From a bacterium (lineage in GTDB: Bacteria > Electryoneota > B3-LCP): a DNA stretch of 64,000 bases. Where the stretch lies: positions 1-64,000 of the forward strand of contig JAPKYS010000017.1 in NCBI GenBank assembly GCA_026394195.1, in the 5' to 3' direction. Within the stretch, counting starts at the first letter, position 1, and each line of letters opens with the position of its first letter. The notes under the pieces were generated by a model. The model was not told the origin of the DNA and did no database searches. It worked only from the letters and a program-made list of their open reading frames with translations. The position numbers were made by a program, and so were the translations under genes. Of the stretch, positions 9,311 through 16,985 are shown one piece after another.

Positions 9311-11077
9311 TTATCTGGGGATATGGATTCGAAACGTGCTGCCCTTGCCAACAGCACTCTCCACGCTGACAGACCCATGATGTACCAGCGCGATGTGTTT
9401 GACAATCGCCAGACCTAAGCCCGTCCCACCCTGCTCACGGCTGCGGTTTTTGTCCACGCGGTAAAACCGTTCAAATATACGCGATAGATGTTCTATTGGA
9501 ATCCCGCAACCAGAGTCCCGCACGTACAGGACTATTTCGGTTTCTGTTTGATCCAAACCGACCTCGATCACGGTATCCACTGGACTATATTTTATAGCGT
9601 TTTCCAATAAATTAATCAATGCCTGTTCGATCAGGATTAGGTTTATCTTCGCTTTTGCTTCATTTTCAACCTGAACCCTGAGGTGAATATTTTTCCCAGC
9701 CGCTTTGGCTTCGCAGCTCTGTACAGATGCCGTGATGGCTTCTCGGATATCTTCGCTGCTGAAATGGACGTCGTCTTTTTCAGCGCCTTGCTCCAGATAG
9801 GATAACTGGAGCAAATCCTCGATAATTGCGTTGAGCCGGTCGACGTGTTTATTGATGATTTCCAGAAAATTGTCTCTTTGCGTTTTATCCTTAATAGCGC
9901 CGTCTTGCAGGGTTTCTACAAAACCTTTGATCAGGGTGATGGGCGTGCGCAATTCATGCGATACGTTGGCGACGAATTCCTTGCGGAGGTTTTCCAGGCG
10001 GCGAATCCGCGTTATATCGTTCAATACAATCAGCGCTCCAACGTCGTGCTGCGTGGCATCCCGCAGCAGTGTTCCGCGAACTTGAATAAAGATCTGCCGG
10101 TTCAACAGGATAATCTCGCCCTCGGTATAAGCCCGGGCTGAGAGCAAATTCGCTACAAAACGATGCAAGTCCGGATTGGGGACAACCTCCTGAATATATC
10201 GCCCCTGCACTTCACTCGCTTTGATATCCAGCAGCCGTTCAGCGGCATGGTTGATCTTGATAATCCGTTCTTCGACGTCCAGCGCCAGAACGCCTTCAAC
10301 CATACTGGATAATACGGTCTCCAGTTCGTTACGCTGCCGAGTGATGGACGCGATCCTGATATGCAATTGTTCAGCCATTTCATTCAGAGCGTTGGATAAT
10401 GCTCCGAACTCCACCAATTTCGGCGTGATGATTTTGCGCTCGAAATTTCCTCCGGCGAATGCCTGTGCCCCCTGTTTCATCTCCGCGATTGGACGACTGA
10501 TCCGCCTGGACACCCAATAACTGATCGCCGCGCCCAATAGGATCAAACCAATGCCAACCATTAGAATGGATGTGTAGATACGGTAGAGAGCGTCATCGAT
10601 GGCTGACATGGGAATAGCCAACCGTAATACCCCGGCAACCTGTCCGGAACGGATTACAGGTATCGCCAGGTAGAGCATTCTCCTTTTAAGGGTGGGGCTC
10701 TGCCGAGTTGCGATGCCCGTGGTTCCCTGTATGGCTGCCTTGAATTCCGGGCGATCCGAATGGTTTTCCATCAGAGCAGGGTCATCATCCGTATCGCCGA
10801 GAATGGTACCGTTCAGATCGATGATGGTGATGCGGGTTTGGGATAGGAGGCCTAAGGTCTTGCAGAGGGAATCGAGTTCAGTGGTATTGGCTGCAGAAAC
10901 GTCACATCTGATCTGTTCTTGGACCAGAGCAATTCTGGTCTTTAGATCACTGGTCAGGTGATCCAGATAAAACCGGTGAATGACTCCGGTCACCAGCCAG
11001 CCATTGGCCAGCAGGCAGACCACTATCACCGCGGAATAGGTTAGAAATAGGTGACGCTGCAGGGATCTCTTTCGCAT
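9311..11077 (-). CDS. phoR: Phosphate-regulon sensor histidine kinase PhoR-like
   Basis: 588 residues. Order seen: TM1 (11-31), extracytoplasmic sensor (about 32-165), TM2 (168-190), HAMP (188-240), PAS (250-355), HisKA with phospho-accepting His374 in ANVSHELRTP, then an ATPase domain with NLLENAIKYSP (N box), DSGCGIP (G1) and GGTGLGLAIV (G2). This TM-HAMP-PAS-HisKA layout is that of Gram-positive/Bacteroidota PhoR rather than the short E. coli form. It lies 11 nt downstream of the response regulator and immediately upstream of pstS, so phosphate sensing is the natural role. The PhoR name rests on context plus architecture. Confidence 0.9.
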   Translation of the reverse strand: MRKRSLQRHLFLTYSAVIVVCLLANGWLVTGVIHRFYLDHLTSDLKTRIALVQEQIRCDVSAANTTELDSLCKTLGLLSQTRITIIDLNGTILGDTDDDPALMENHSDRPEFKAAIQGTTGIATRQSPTLKRRMLYLAIPVIRSGQVAGVLRLAIPMSAIDDALYRIYTSILMVGIGLILLGAAISYWVSRRISRPIAEMKQGAQAFAGGNFERKIITPKLVEFGALSNALNEMAEQLHIRIASITRQRNELETVLSSMVEGVLALDVEERIIKINHAAERLLDIKASEVQGRYIQEVVPNPDLHRFVANLLSARAYTEGEIILLNRQIFIQVRGTLLRDATQHDVGALIVLNDITRIRRLENLRKEFVANVSHELRTPITLIKGFVETLQDGAIKDKTQRDNFLEIINKHVDRLNAIIEDLLQLSYLEQGAEKDDVHFSSEDIREAITASVQSCEAKAAGKNIHLRVQVENEAKAKINLILIEQALINLLENAIKYSPVDTVIEVGLDQTETEIVLYVRDSGCGIPIEHLSRIFERFYRVDKNRSREQGGTGLGLAIVKHIALVHHGSVSVESAVGKGSTFRIHIPR

Positions 11078-11088
11078 TGTTGATTTCT

Positions 11089-11790
11089 CTAATCCTGAGT
11101 GTTGTGAAAGCGGTAACCCACGCCCCAGACCGTCTCAATCGCAACGCCGAAATCACCTAATTTTTTGCGCAGAGATACAATGTGAACGTCTACGGATCGT
11201 TCAGTAACAGGGTAATGTTCGCCGCGCACGGCATCAACAATCTGATAGCGCGTGAAGACCCATCCGGGCCGGCGAGCCAGGAAATGCAGGATGCGAAACT
11301 CGGTGACCGTCAGGTTGACCTGTTCCCCATCCAGTGTCACTTCATGTCTTTCCGGAAAAATCGACAAACCGGCGATCCGCAGCGGGCTTTCTTCGTCGGA
11401 TGGAGTTGATTTTCTGGATCGCTGCAGCACTGCTTTGATGCGAGCCAACAGAATTTTCGGGCTGAATGGTTTGGTAATATAGTCATCCGCACCGAGTTCC
11501 AATCCTACCACGATATCCGATTCATCACCCTTGGCCGACAGCATGATGATGGGAACGTTCAACGTGCGCTCATCATTCTTTAGTATTTTGCAAACTTCCA
11601 AGCCATCCATACCCGGCAGCATCAGATCCAGGATCATCAGGTCGGGTAGTTCGTTCCGGAAAACCCGGATCGCCTCTTCGCCGGTCGTCAGGCAGGTGAC
11701 CGTGTATTTCTCCTTGGTCAGGTTGTATTTGATCAACTCCAAAATATCCGTTTCGTCGTCCACAACCAGAATGTGCGCCTTTATGCTCAT
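11089..11790 (-). CDS. phoB: OmpR-family response regulator PhoB/PhoP-like
   Basis: I choose ATG 11790 because AGGAGAAAGGAT lies just upstream and the protein then begins MSIKAHILVVDDE. A start 10 codons earlier has no such site. The 233-residue protein has a receiver domain with DD at 11-12, phospho-accepting Asp55 (ILDLMLPG) and the Lys of ITKPFSP. A winged-helix DNA-binding domain follows (LTVTEFRILHFLARRPGWVF, TERSVDVHIVSLRKKLG). It is the partner of the adjacent PhoR-like kinase and should activate the downstream pst genes in phosphate starvation. Confidence 0.92.
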   Translation of the reverse strand: MSIKAHILVVDDETDILELIKYNLTKEKYTVTCLTTGEEAIRVFRNELPDLMILDLMLPGMDGLEVCKILKNDERTLNVPIIMLSAKGDESDIVVGLELGADDYITKPFSPKILLARIKAVLQRSRKSTPSDEESPLRIAGLSIFPERHEVTLDGEQVNLTVTEFRILHFLARRPGWVFTRYQIVDAVRGEHYPVTERSVDVHIVSLRKKLGDFGVAIETVWGVGYRFHNTQD

Positions 11791-11849
11791 TTCGATATCC
11801 TTTCTCCTGGATTGCCGCACTTAAAGTTCAAGCAGGAATTATTCCTCAC

Positions 11850-13853
11850 CTACGCCACCTTGATCGGCAGAATAATGAACGGTATGCCGATATGGTAAAA
11901 CTTGCGCTGTAGAGCGAAGACGATGTTGTTGTGCAGCAACTTGGTGACGAACGTTTCTTCCGGAAAGACCAGCTGCCCGCCGAAGAATACCGAGTTGGGG
12001 AATTTATCCATAATCTGCGGAGCCATCTTCATGACTTCATCCAGAACGTCCGTCCCGATGGCGGCGTGCCCTTCGGCGTGGTATCCGTGCCGCTTCATGT
12101 ACTCGATATAGCGCTCCACTTCGACGTTAATGTGCTGGCGCAGCTCATGGATGGCTTCAGATCCCTTGAAGTTACCCGCATCGACGACTCCCACCTGCAC
12201 GAAGACAAAATTTCTGAAGGTTCCGCTGAAGAGTCGGATGATGCTGAAAAGGGTGTGCAAGCCCAGCCCGTTGAATCCATTGACGAACAGTACTGCCGTC
12301 TTCGCATGAGGATCGCATTTATCCACTTGAGCCGCCAGCTCCTGAGGAGCATCCGGAATATCCAGCTTGGTCGCCTGAACCAGATTTTCCAGCTTGCGCA
12401 ATAACTTGCCGGTCTTGCGGTAATGCCTCTTGACTCCCAGCACCAGCAGCGCCAGCAGCCCGGTGATAAACAGTGTGATCCAGCCACCCTCATAAAATTT
12501 GAGGACTGCTACGGAAATGAGGATGAATACGCACAGAGTTGTGCCGATCCCATTAATCGCCAATTTCCGCGCCCACCCTTTAACTTTGCCTCGTTCCTGC
12601 CACCAGTGCCGCACCATACCCGATTGCGACAGCACGAAGGTAATAAACACGTTGATACTGTACAGGACCACCAAAAAGCGCACCGATCCCCGCGTGGCTA
12701 ACATGGTCAACAGCGCAGCTCCACCCATCAGGATGACTCCGTTTTGGGTTACGAAGCGGTCGCTGAGCATGGCAAACCGCCCCGGCATCCAGCGATCGTG
12801 AGCCATATTTGCCAGAACCCGGGGTCCATCTAAAAAGCCAGTCTGAGCCGCCACAAACAGGATGGTCGCTTCGGAAATAAGAACCACCAGAAAAAACGCA
12901 TTGCCCCACCCACCCCAGGAAGCGGTGATCGCTCCGAAAAGCACCGCGTTGAGCGTTTTCCCGGGTTGATGCTCGACTCCATAGAGGAGATAGGCGACCA
13001 TCAAGCCGCAGACCATCACCGCCAGCGAAACCGCCATGTACATCATGGTGCGCTTGGCGGTGTGCACCTTGGGATCGCGCAAAATGGGCACGCCGTTGCT
13101 GACAGCTTCGATACCGGTAAAGGTTCCTGCTCCCATACTGTAAGCCCGCATGATCAACAGAACCATTCCGAACATGCCCAGCTCTGTCTGGGTCGTTTGG
13201 ACGTCGGTTATGGTGCGCTGAGCCAGCTCTTCGAAATTGCTGAAATGGGCGTAAATAGCGTAGCCAATGCCGAGCAGGTGAGCGGCAATAAAGATGAGAA
13301 AAATAGGCACTAAAGGCAGGACGGATTCTTTGACTCCCCGCAAATTCAATAAGATCAATAAGATGACACCAAGCACTGCGAAGGGGAGTTTGTACACCAG
13401 GTACTCGGGTGGGAAAAAGCTGAACAGGGCATCGGATCCGCTGGCGACCGACATGGTGATGGTCAGGACGTAGTCGATCAACAGGGCGCAGCCCGATACC
13501 ATGCCGAAGTGGGGTCCCAAGAGCTTGCTGGCAACCAGGTACCCGCCGCCGCCCGCCGGGAAGAGTTCCACGATCTGCGAATAGCTGGCGCTGACGATGA
13601 AGATGGTCAGAGCCGTGCCCATCGCCACAAAAAGCGCCAGGTAATGGTGTTTCCCCAGCGTCAGAAAGGCTTCTTCAGGGCCGTAACAGGACGATGATAA
13701 ACCATCCGCACCCAATCCCACCCAGGCGAAAAAGGCGATCAGGGTCAGCTTGTGGAAGAGGGATTGGTCCTGCAGATCGCGGGCTCCGCCGATCACAATT
13801 TTACGCAACCTGTGCGGCAGGGACGATTTGGGTTGGAATTCCATTCGGCTCAT
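11850..13853 (-). CDS. APC-superfamily permease, KimA-like (potassium or amino-acid importer)
   Basis: About a dozen hydrophobic segments occupy residues 40-500, followed by a 150-residue soluble C-terminal region. The first-helix signature GADGLSSSCYGPEEAF and AGGGGYLVASKLLGP fit the APC fold. The SSxYGxEE pattern and overall size recall KimA/YdaO-type potassium importers, but amino-acid transport cannot be excluded. I place the start at ATG 13853 because a strong promoter (13870-13898) would be inside the gene if the upstream TTG at 13925 were used. The result is 667 residues. It lies upstream of phoB on the same strand, 59 nt away; co-transcription is possible. Confidence 0.8.
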   Translation of the reverse strand: MSRMEFQPKSSLPHRLRKIVIGGARDLQDQSLFHKLTLIAFFAWVGLGADGLSSSCYGPEEAFLTLGKHHYLALFVAMGTALTIFIVSASYSQIVELFPAGGGGYLVASKLLGPHFGMVSGCALLIDYVLTITMSVASGSDALFSFFPPEYLVYKLPFAVLGVILLILLNLRGVKESVLPLVPIFLIFIAAHLLGIGYAIYAHFSNFEELAQRTITDVQTTQTELGMFGMVLLIMRAYSMGAGTFTGIEAVSNGVPILRDPKVHTAKRTMMYMAVSLAVMVCGLMVAYLLYGVEHQPGKTLNAVLFGAITASWGGWGNAFFLVVLISEATILFVAAQTGFLDGPRVLANMAHDRWMPGRFAMLSDRFVTQNGVILMGGAALLTMLATRGSVRFLVVLYSINVFITFVLSQSGMVRHWWQERGKVKGWARKLAINGIGTTLCVFILISVAVLKFYEGGWITLFITGLLALLVLGVKRHYRKTGKLLRKLENLVQATKLDIPDAPQELAAQVDKCDPHAKTAVLFVNGFNGLGLHTLFSIIRLFSGTFRNFVFVQVGVVDAGNFKGSEAIHELRQHINVEVERYIEYMKRHGYHAEGHAAIGTDVLDEVMKMAPQIMDKFPNSVFFGGQLVFPEETFVTKLLHNNIVFALQRKFYHIGIPFIILPIKVA

Positions 13854-13869
13854 ATTTGGCGATGGCGAT

Positions 13870-13898
13870 AAAATACGGAAAAACTGTTCCTTTGTCAA
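13870..13898 (-). promoter_or_regulatory. Sigma70-type promoter of the APC permease
   Basis: Minus strand TTGACA, 17-nt spacer, TATTTT. It predicts a leader of only about 10-15 nt before ATG 13853 and decides that start. Confidence 0.7.
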
Positions 13899-13996
13899 AC
13901 GGATTAGAGGGAAAGTGAGGAGCAAGATCGGAATTCATCGGCGCCCACTTTTTTAACCTCGCCACTAATTTTTCTTCAGAATTTTCTTTCCATCTA

Positions 13997-14025
13997 TTGA
14001 CATTTGCAAATAAATGTGTTAAATT
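13997..14025 (+). promoter_or_regulatory. Sigma70-type promoter of the LVIVD-repeat protein
   Basis: TTGACA, 17-nt spacer, TAAATT. The predicted start is about 45 nt before the ATG at 14076, which is preceded by AGGAGG. Confidence 0.75.
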
Positions 14026-14075
14026 GAATTGCAATCAGACCCCAAGACCAAATTTTTCATCACAGGAGGAGTTCC

Positions 14076-16604
14076 ATGAACCGGAATCTCGTCGTTGTTC
14101 TTCTAATGACCATCGCTCTGGTCAGCCTCAGCGCTCAGGCGCAGGATAGTTTGAATGTAACCCGCACCGGGCAGCTATTCCTGAATACCGGAAATGTATA
14201 TGATGTCGCCGTGGCGGGAAATTACACTTACTTTGCCTGCTATGTCGGCCTGTTCATCACCAACGCCGCTTCGCCGTGGCAACTGGTGGGATATTGTTCT
14301 CTACCCGGATGGGCTAATGGCGTAGCCGTTAGCGGCAACTACGCCTACGTGGCGGGTGGTGAGTCCGGCCTTCGGGTGATCAACGTCGCCAACCCAGCAG
14401 CCCCTGTAGAAGTGGGATTCTATGACACGCCCGGCTATGCCGAGGGCATAGCCGTCAGTGGCAACTACGCCTATGTGGCGGATAGTGATTCCGGCCTGCG
14501 GGTGATTAACGTCACCAACCCGACTGCCCCTGTAGCAGTCGGGTTCTATGACACACCCGGATTAGCATTCGACGTTACCGTCAGCGGCAATTACGCCTAT
14601 GTGGCGGATTATAGTTACGGCCTGCGGGTGATCAACGTATCCAACCCGGCTGCCCCTGTAGCAGTCGGGTTCTATGACACACCCGGATTAGCATTCGACG
14701 TTACCGTCAGCGGCAACTACGCCTATATAGCGGATGGGACTTATGGCCTGCGGGTGATAAACATCTCCAACCCGGCTGTTCCCGTAGAAGTGGGATTCTA
14801 CAACACGCCCGGATGGGCTCATGGCGTGGCTGTCAGCGGTGCTTATGCATATGTGGCGGATGATAATTATGGCCTGCGGGTGATCAACGTCTCCAACCCG
14901 GCATCCCCACAGGCAGTGGGATTCTGTGACACGCCCGGATGGGCTCGTGACGTTGCCGTTAGCGGCAACTACGCCTATGTGGCGGATATGTATAGCCTGC
15001 GGGTGATCAACGTCTCCATTCCCGCATCCCCGGTGGAGGTGGGGTTCTATTACACACCCGGAAATGCCTCTGGCGTAGCTATCAGCGGGAGCTACGCCTA
15101 TGTGGCGGATTATGACTATGGCCTGCGGGTGATCAACGTCTCCAACCCGGCTTCCCCCGTGGAAGTGGGGTTCTGTGACACGCCAGATGATGCCGTTGGC
15201 GTGGCTGTCAGCGGCAACTACGCCTATGTGGCGGATGGGTATAGCGGTCTACGGGTAATTAACGTCTCTAACCAGGCCTCCCCGATGGAAGTGGGGTTCT
15301 GTGGCACCCCGGGATATGCCATAGGCGTAGCCGTCAGCGGCAACTATGCCTATGTGGCAGCTTCTGGATCCGGTCTGCGGGTGATCAACGTCGCCAACCC
15401 GGTTGCCCCCGTAGCAGTGGGATACTATGACACGCCCGGAACTGCCTGGGGCGTGACCGTCAGCGGCAACTACGCCTATGTGGCGGATTACGATACCGGT
15501 CTGCGGGTAATCAACGTCTCCAACCCGGCTGCCCCCTTAGCAGTAGGATTCTATGACACACCGGGATATGCCCAAGGCGTGGCAGTTAGCGGCAACTACG
15601 CCTATGTGGCGGATAATTCTTCCGGTCTGCGGGTGATCAACGTCTCCAACCCGGCTGCCCCCGTGGAAGCGGGCTTCTATGCCGGAGGAGCCCTAGGCGT
15701 GGCAGTTAGCGGCAACTACGCCTATGTGGCGGGTGGAGGTTCTGGCCTGCGGGTGATCAACGTCTCCAACCCGGCATCACCTGTAGAGGTGGGGTTCTAC
15801 AATACGCCCGGAGTAGCCCAAAGCGTTGCCGTCAGCGGTATCTACACCTTTGTGGCGGATTGGGAATATTTCGGCATTTACCAATTCACTCCACCTGGGA
15901 TGTCATTAGACATTACCACCACCCCCGTAAATCCTCCAATCATAATCCCGCGCAACGGCGGCAGCTTCCAGTATAATATCAACATCCACAATTTAACTAC
16001 TTCGCCACTGACTTTTTCGGTTTGGAACAAAGTGCGGAATGCTGGAAACGTGTACACTCAGGTTTGGGGTCCGGTTACCCGCTCTTTACCGGGGGGCGCC
16101 AATCCCAGCCGTGTGCTGACCCAGACCATAGCTAGCACAATCTCCTCAGGGACGTTGTACTTTATCTCCTACGTGGGAACCTATCCAAACACTATCGCCG
16201 ACAGCAGCTTCTTCACCATCACGAAATCGACGGTTGAGGACGGCAATCCCTGGATCAGCGATTCCTACGTCACCGGCGATTTGTTCGAAGAATACGCCAT
16301 CCCAGACGTAGGGGCGCAGCATGCGCCGCCCTTACAACCAGCGCAATTCGTGCTGTTAGGTGCTTCCCCAAATCCCTTCAACCCAACCACCACCATCCAG
16401 TTTTATCTGCCGGAAGTCAGCTCGGTGATGCTGACTGTTTGCGATGTTAATGGGCGCGTTGTAGGGGTTCAACATGTTGAACCCCTACAGGCCGGTTCGC
16501 ACCAGGTGACTTTCGATGGTTCGCACCTGGCTTCAGGAGTCTACCTCTACAAACTGCAGGTAGGAAGCTACTCGGCTAATGGGAAATTGGTGCTAATGAA
16601 ATAG
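14076..16604 (+). CDS. Secreted LVIVD/beta-propeller repeat protein with T9SS-type C-terminal sorting domain
   Basis: 842 residues. A signal peptide (1-22, ending AQAQ) is followed by one degenerate and twelve good copies of a 42-residue repeat whose core reads GLRVINVSNPAAPVEVGFY, then TPG and VAVSGNYAYVAD. These LVIVD repeats are predicted to fold as propeller blades. A short beta-sandwich linker (about 610-720) follows, then a C-terminal domain with SPNPFNPTTTIQFYLP, DVNGR and ASGVYLYKL, the Por/type A sorting signal of type IX secretion. The protein is therefore expected to be exported and perhaps surface-anchored; ligand unknown. At DNA level repeats 3 and 4 share 67 identical bases (14524-14590 and 14650-14716), a sign of recent duplication or conversion. 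A perfect 30-nt palindrome lies in the sorting domain. Confidence 0.9.
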   Translation: MNRNLVVVLLMTIALVSLSAQAQDSLNVTRTGQLFLNTGNVYDVAVAGNYTYFACYVGLFITNAASPWQLVGYCSLPGWANGVAVSGNYAYVAGGESGLRVINVANPAAPVEVGFYDTPGYAEGIAVSGNYAYVADSDSGLRVINVTNPTAPVAVGFYDTPGLAFDVTVSGNYAYVADYSYGLRVINVSNPAAPVAVGFYDTPGLAFDVTVSGNYAYIADGTYGLRVINISNPAVPVEVGFYNTPGWAHGVAVSGAYAYVADDNYGLRVINVSNPASPQAVGFCDTPGWARDVAVSGNYAYVADMYSLRVINVSIPASPVEVGFYYTPGNASGVAISGSYAYVADYDYGLRVINVSNPASPVEVGFCDTPDDAVGVAVSGNYAYVADGYSGLRVINVSNQASPMEVGFCGTPGYAIGVAVSGNYAYVAASGSGLRVINVANPVAPVAVGYYDTPGTAWGVTVSGNYAYVADYDTGLRVINVSNPAAPLAVGFYDTPGYAQGVAVSGNYAYVADNSSGLRVINVSNPAAPVEAGFYAGGALGVAVSGNYAYVAGGGSGLRVINVSNPASPVEVGFYNTPGVAQSVAVSGIYTFVADWEYFGIYQFTPPGMSLDITTTPVNPPIIIPRNGGSFQYNINIHNLTTSPLTFSVWNKVRNAGNVYTQVWGPVTRSLPGGANPSRVLTQTIASTISSGTLYFISYVGTYPNTIADSSFFTITKSTVEDGNPWISDSYVTGDLFEEYAIPDVGAQHAPPLQPAQFVLLGASPNPFNPTTTIQFYLPEVSSVMLTVCDVNGRVVGVQHVEPLQAGSHQVTFDGSHLASGVYLYKLQVGSYSANGKLVLMK
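16460..16489. repeat. Perfect 30-nt palindrome within the sorting-domain coding sequence
   Basis: TGTAGGGGTTCAACA and its exact reverse complement, with no loop. Read in frame it encodes VGVQHVEPLQ. It resembles, in its TAGGGG...CCCCTA ends, the palindrome placed just after the gene at 16763-16786. Confidence 0.95.
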
Positions 16605-16612
16605 GTTGATTC

Positions 16613-16684
16613 GGGGAGGATAGGCCTTCTTGCCTGTCCAATAACCTGCCCGATAAAAGTCAGACAGGAATGTCTGACCTCCCC
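16613..16684. repeat. T-shaped palindromic element 1
   Basis: An outer 7-bp stem (GGGGAGG 16613-16619 with CCTCCCC 16678-16684) encloses two hairpin arms: GGATAGGC/GCCTGTCC with a 6-nt loop (16618-16639) and GTCAGACA/TGTCTGAC with a 4-nt loop (16659-16678). Arms and outer stem share a base or two, so both cannot be fully paired at once. No T-run follows, so this is not a plain terminator. Confidence 0.7.
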
Positions 16685-16691
16685 AGGTAGT

Positions 16692-16759
16692 CGGAGGGGC
16701 GCGCTTCGTCGCGCCCTGATGATCTCATAATGTTGGACACGACAAAGCGTGTCCCTCCG
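16692..16759. repeat. T-shaped palindromic element 2
   Basis: Same plan as the preceding element but unrelated arm sequence. The outer stem CGGAGG/CCTCCG encloses GGGCGCG-CTTCGT-CGCGCCC (16697-16716) and GGACACG-ACAAAG-CGTGTCC (16735-16754). Confidence 0.7.
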
Positions 16760-16762
16760 CAG

Positions 16763-16786
16763 GGGCGACCAACGCATGCGTCGCCC
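16763..16786. repeat. Short GC-rich palindrome
   Basis: GGGCGAC and GTCGCCC (7 bp) around CAACGCATGC. It is directly adjacent to the two T-shaped elements and looks like a REP-type extragenic palindrome. Confidence 0.7.
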
Positions 16787-16850
16787 TCTCTTCTCCCCCC
16801 TCATCTTTTTTTCCTTTCCTGCTTTCTTGCTCTCTTGCTTTCTTGCTTGT
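16785..16850 (+). repeat. Polypyrimidine tract with 8-nt tandem units
   Basis: About 65 nt almost free of A and G on this strand, ending in four imperfect copies of TGCTTTCT. It fills the space between the palindromes and the next promoter. Confidence 0.6.
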
Positions 16851-16893
16851 TATCGTCAACCTTAAAATTTCTCAATTCTTTGCAACTCATGAC

Positions 16894-16922
16894 TTGACAA
16901 AGCAAAATTAATTTATTATATT
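16894..16922 (+). promoter_or_regulatory. Sigma70-type promoter of the carbamoyltransferase operon
   Basis: TTGACA, 17-nt spacer, TATATT, about 55 nt upstream of the carbamoyltransferase ATG. Confidence 0.8.
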
Positions 16923-16985
16923 TACAACTCAGCCTCATTATTCGTATCGCTGTTCACAATAACAGGTTATCTAACGAAAAGATCG

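Noticed and set aside
14360..15850. Regular 126-nt repeats considered as a CRISPR-like or tandem DNA array
   Set aside because: The period is exactly 42 codons, the frame is open throughout, and substitutions are mostly conservative; it is a protein repeat.
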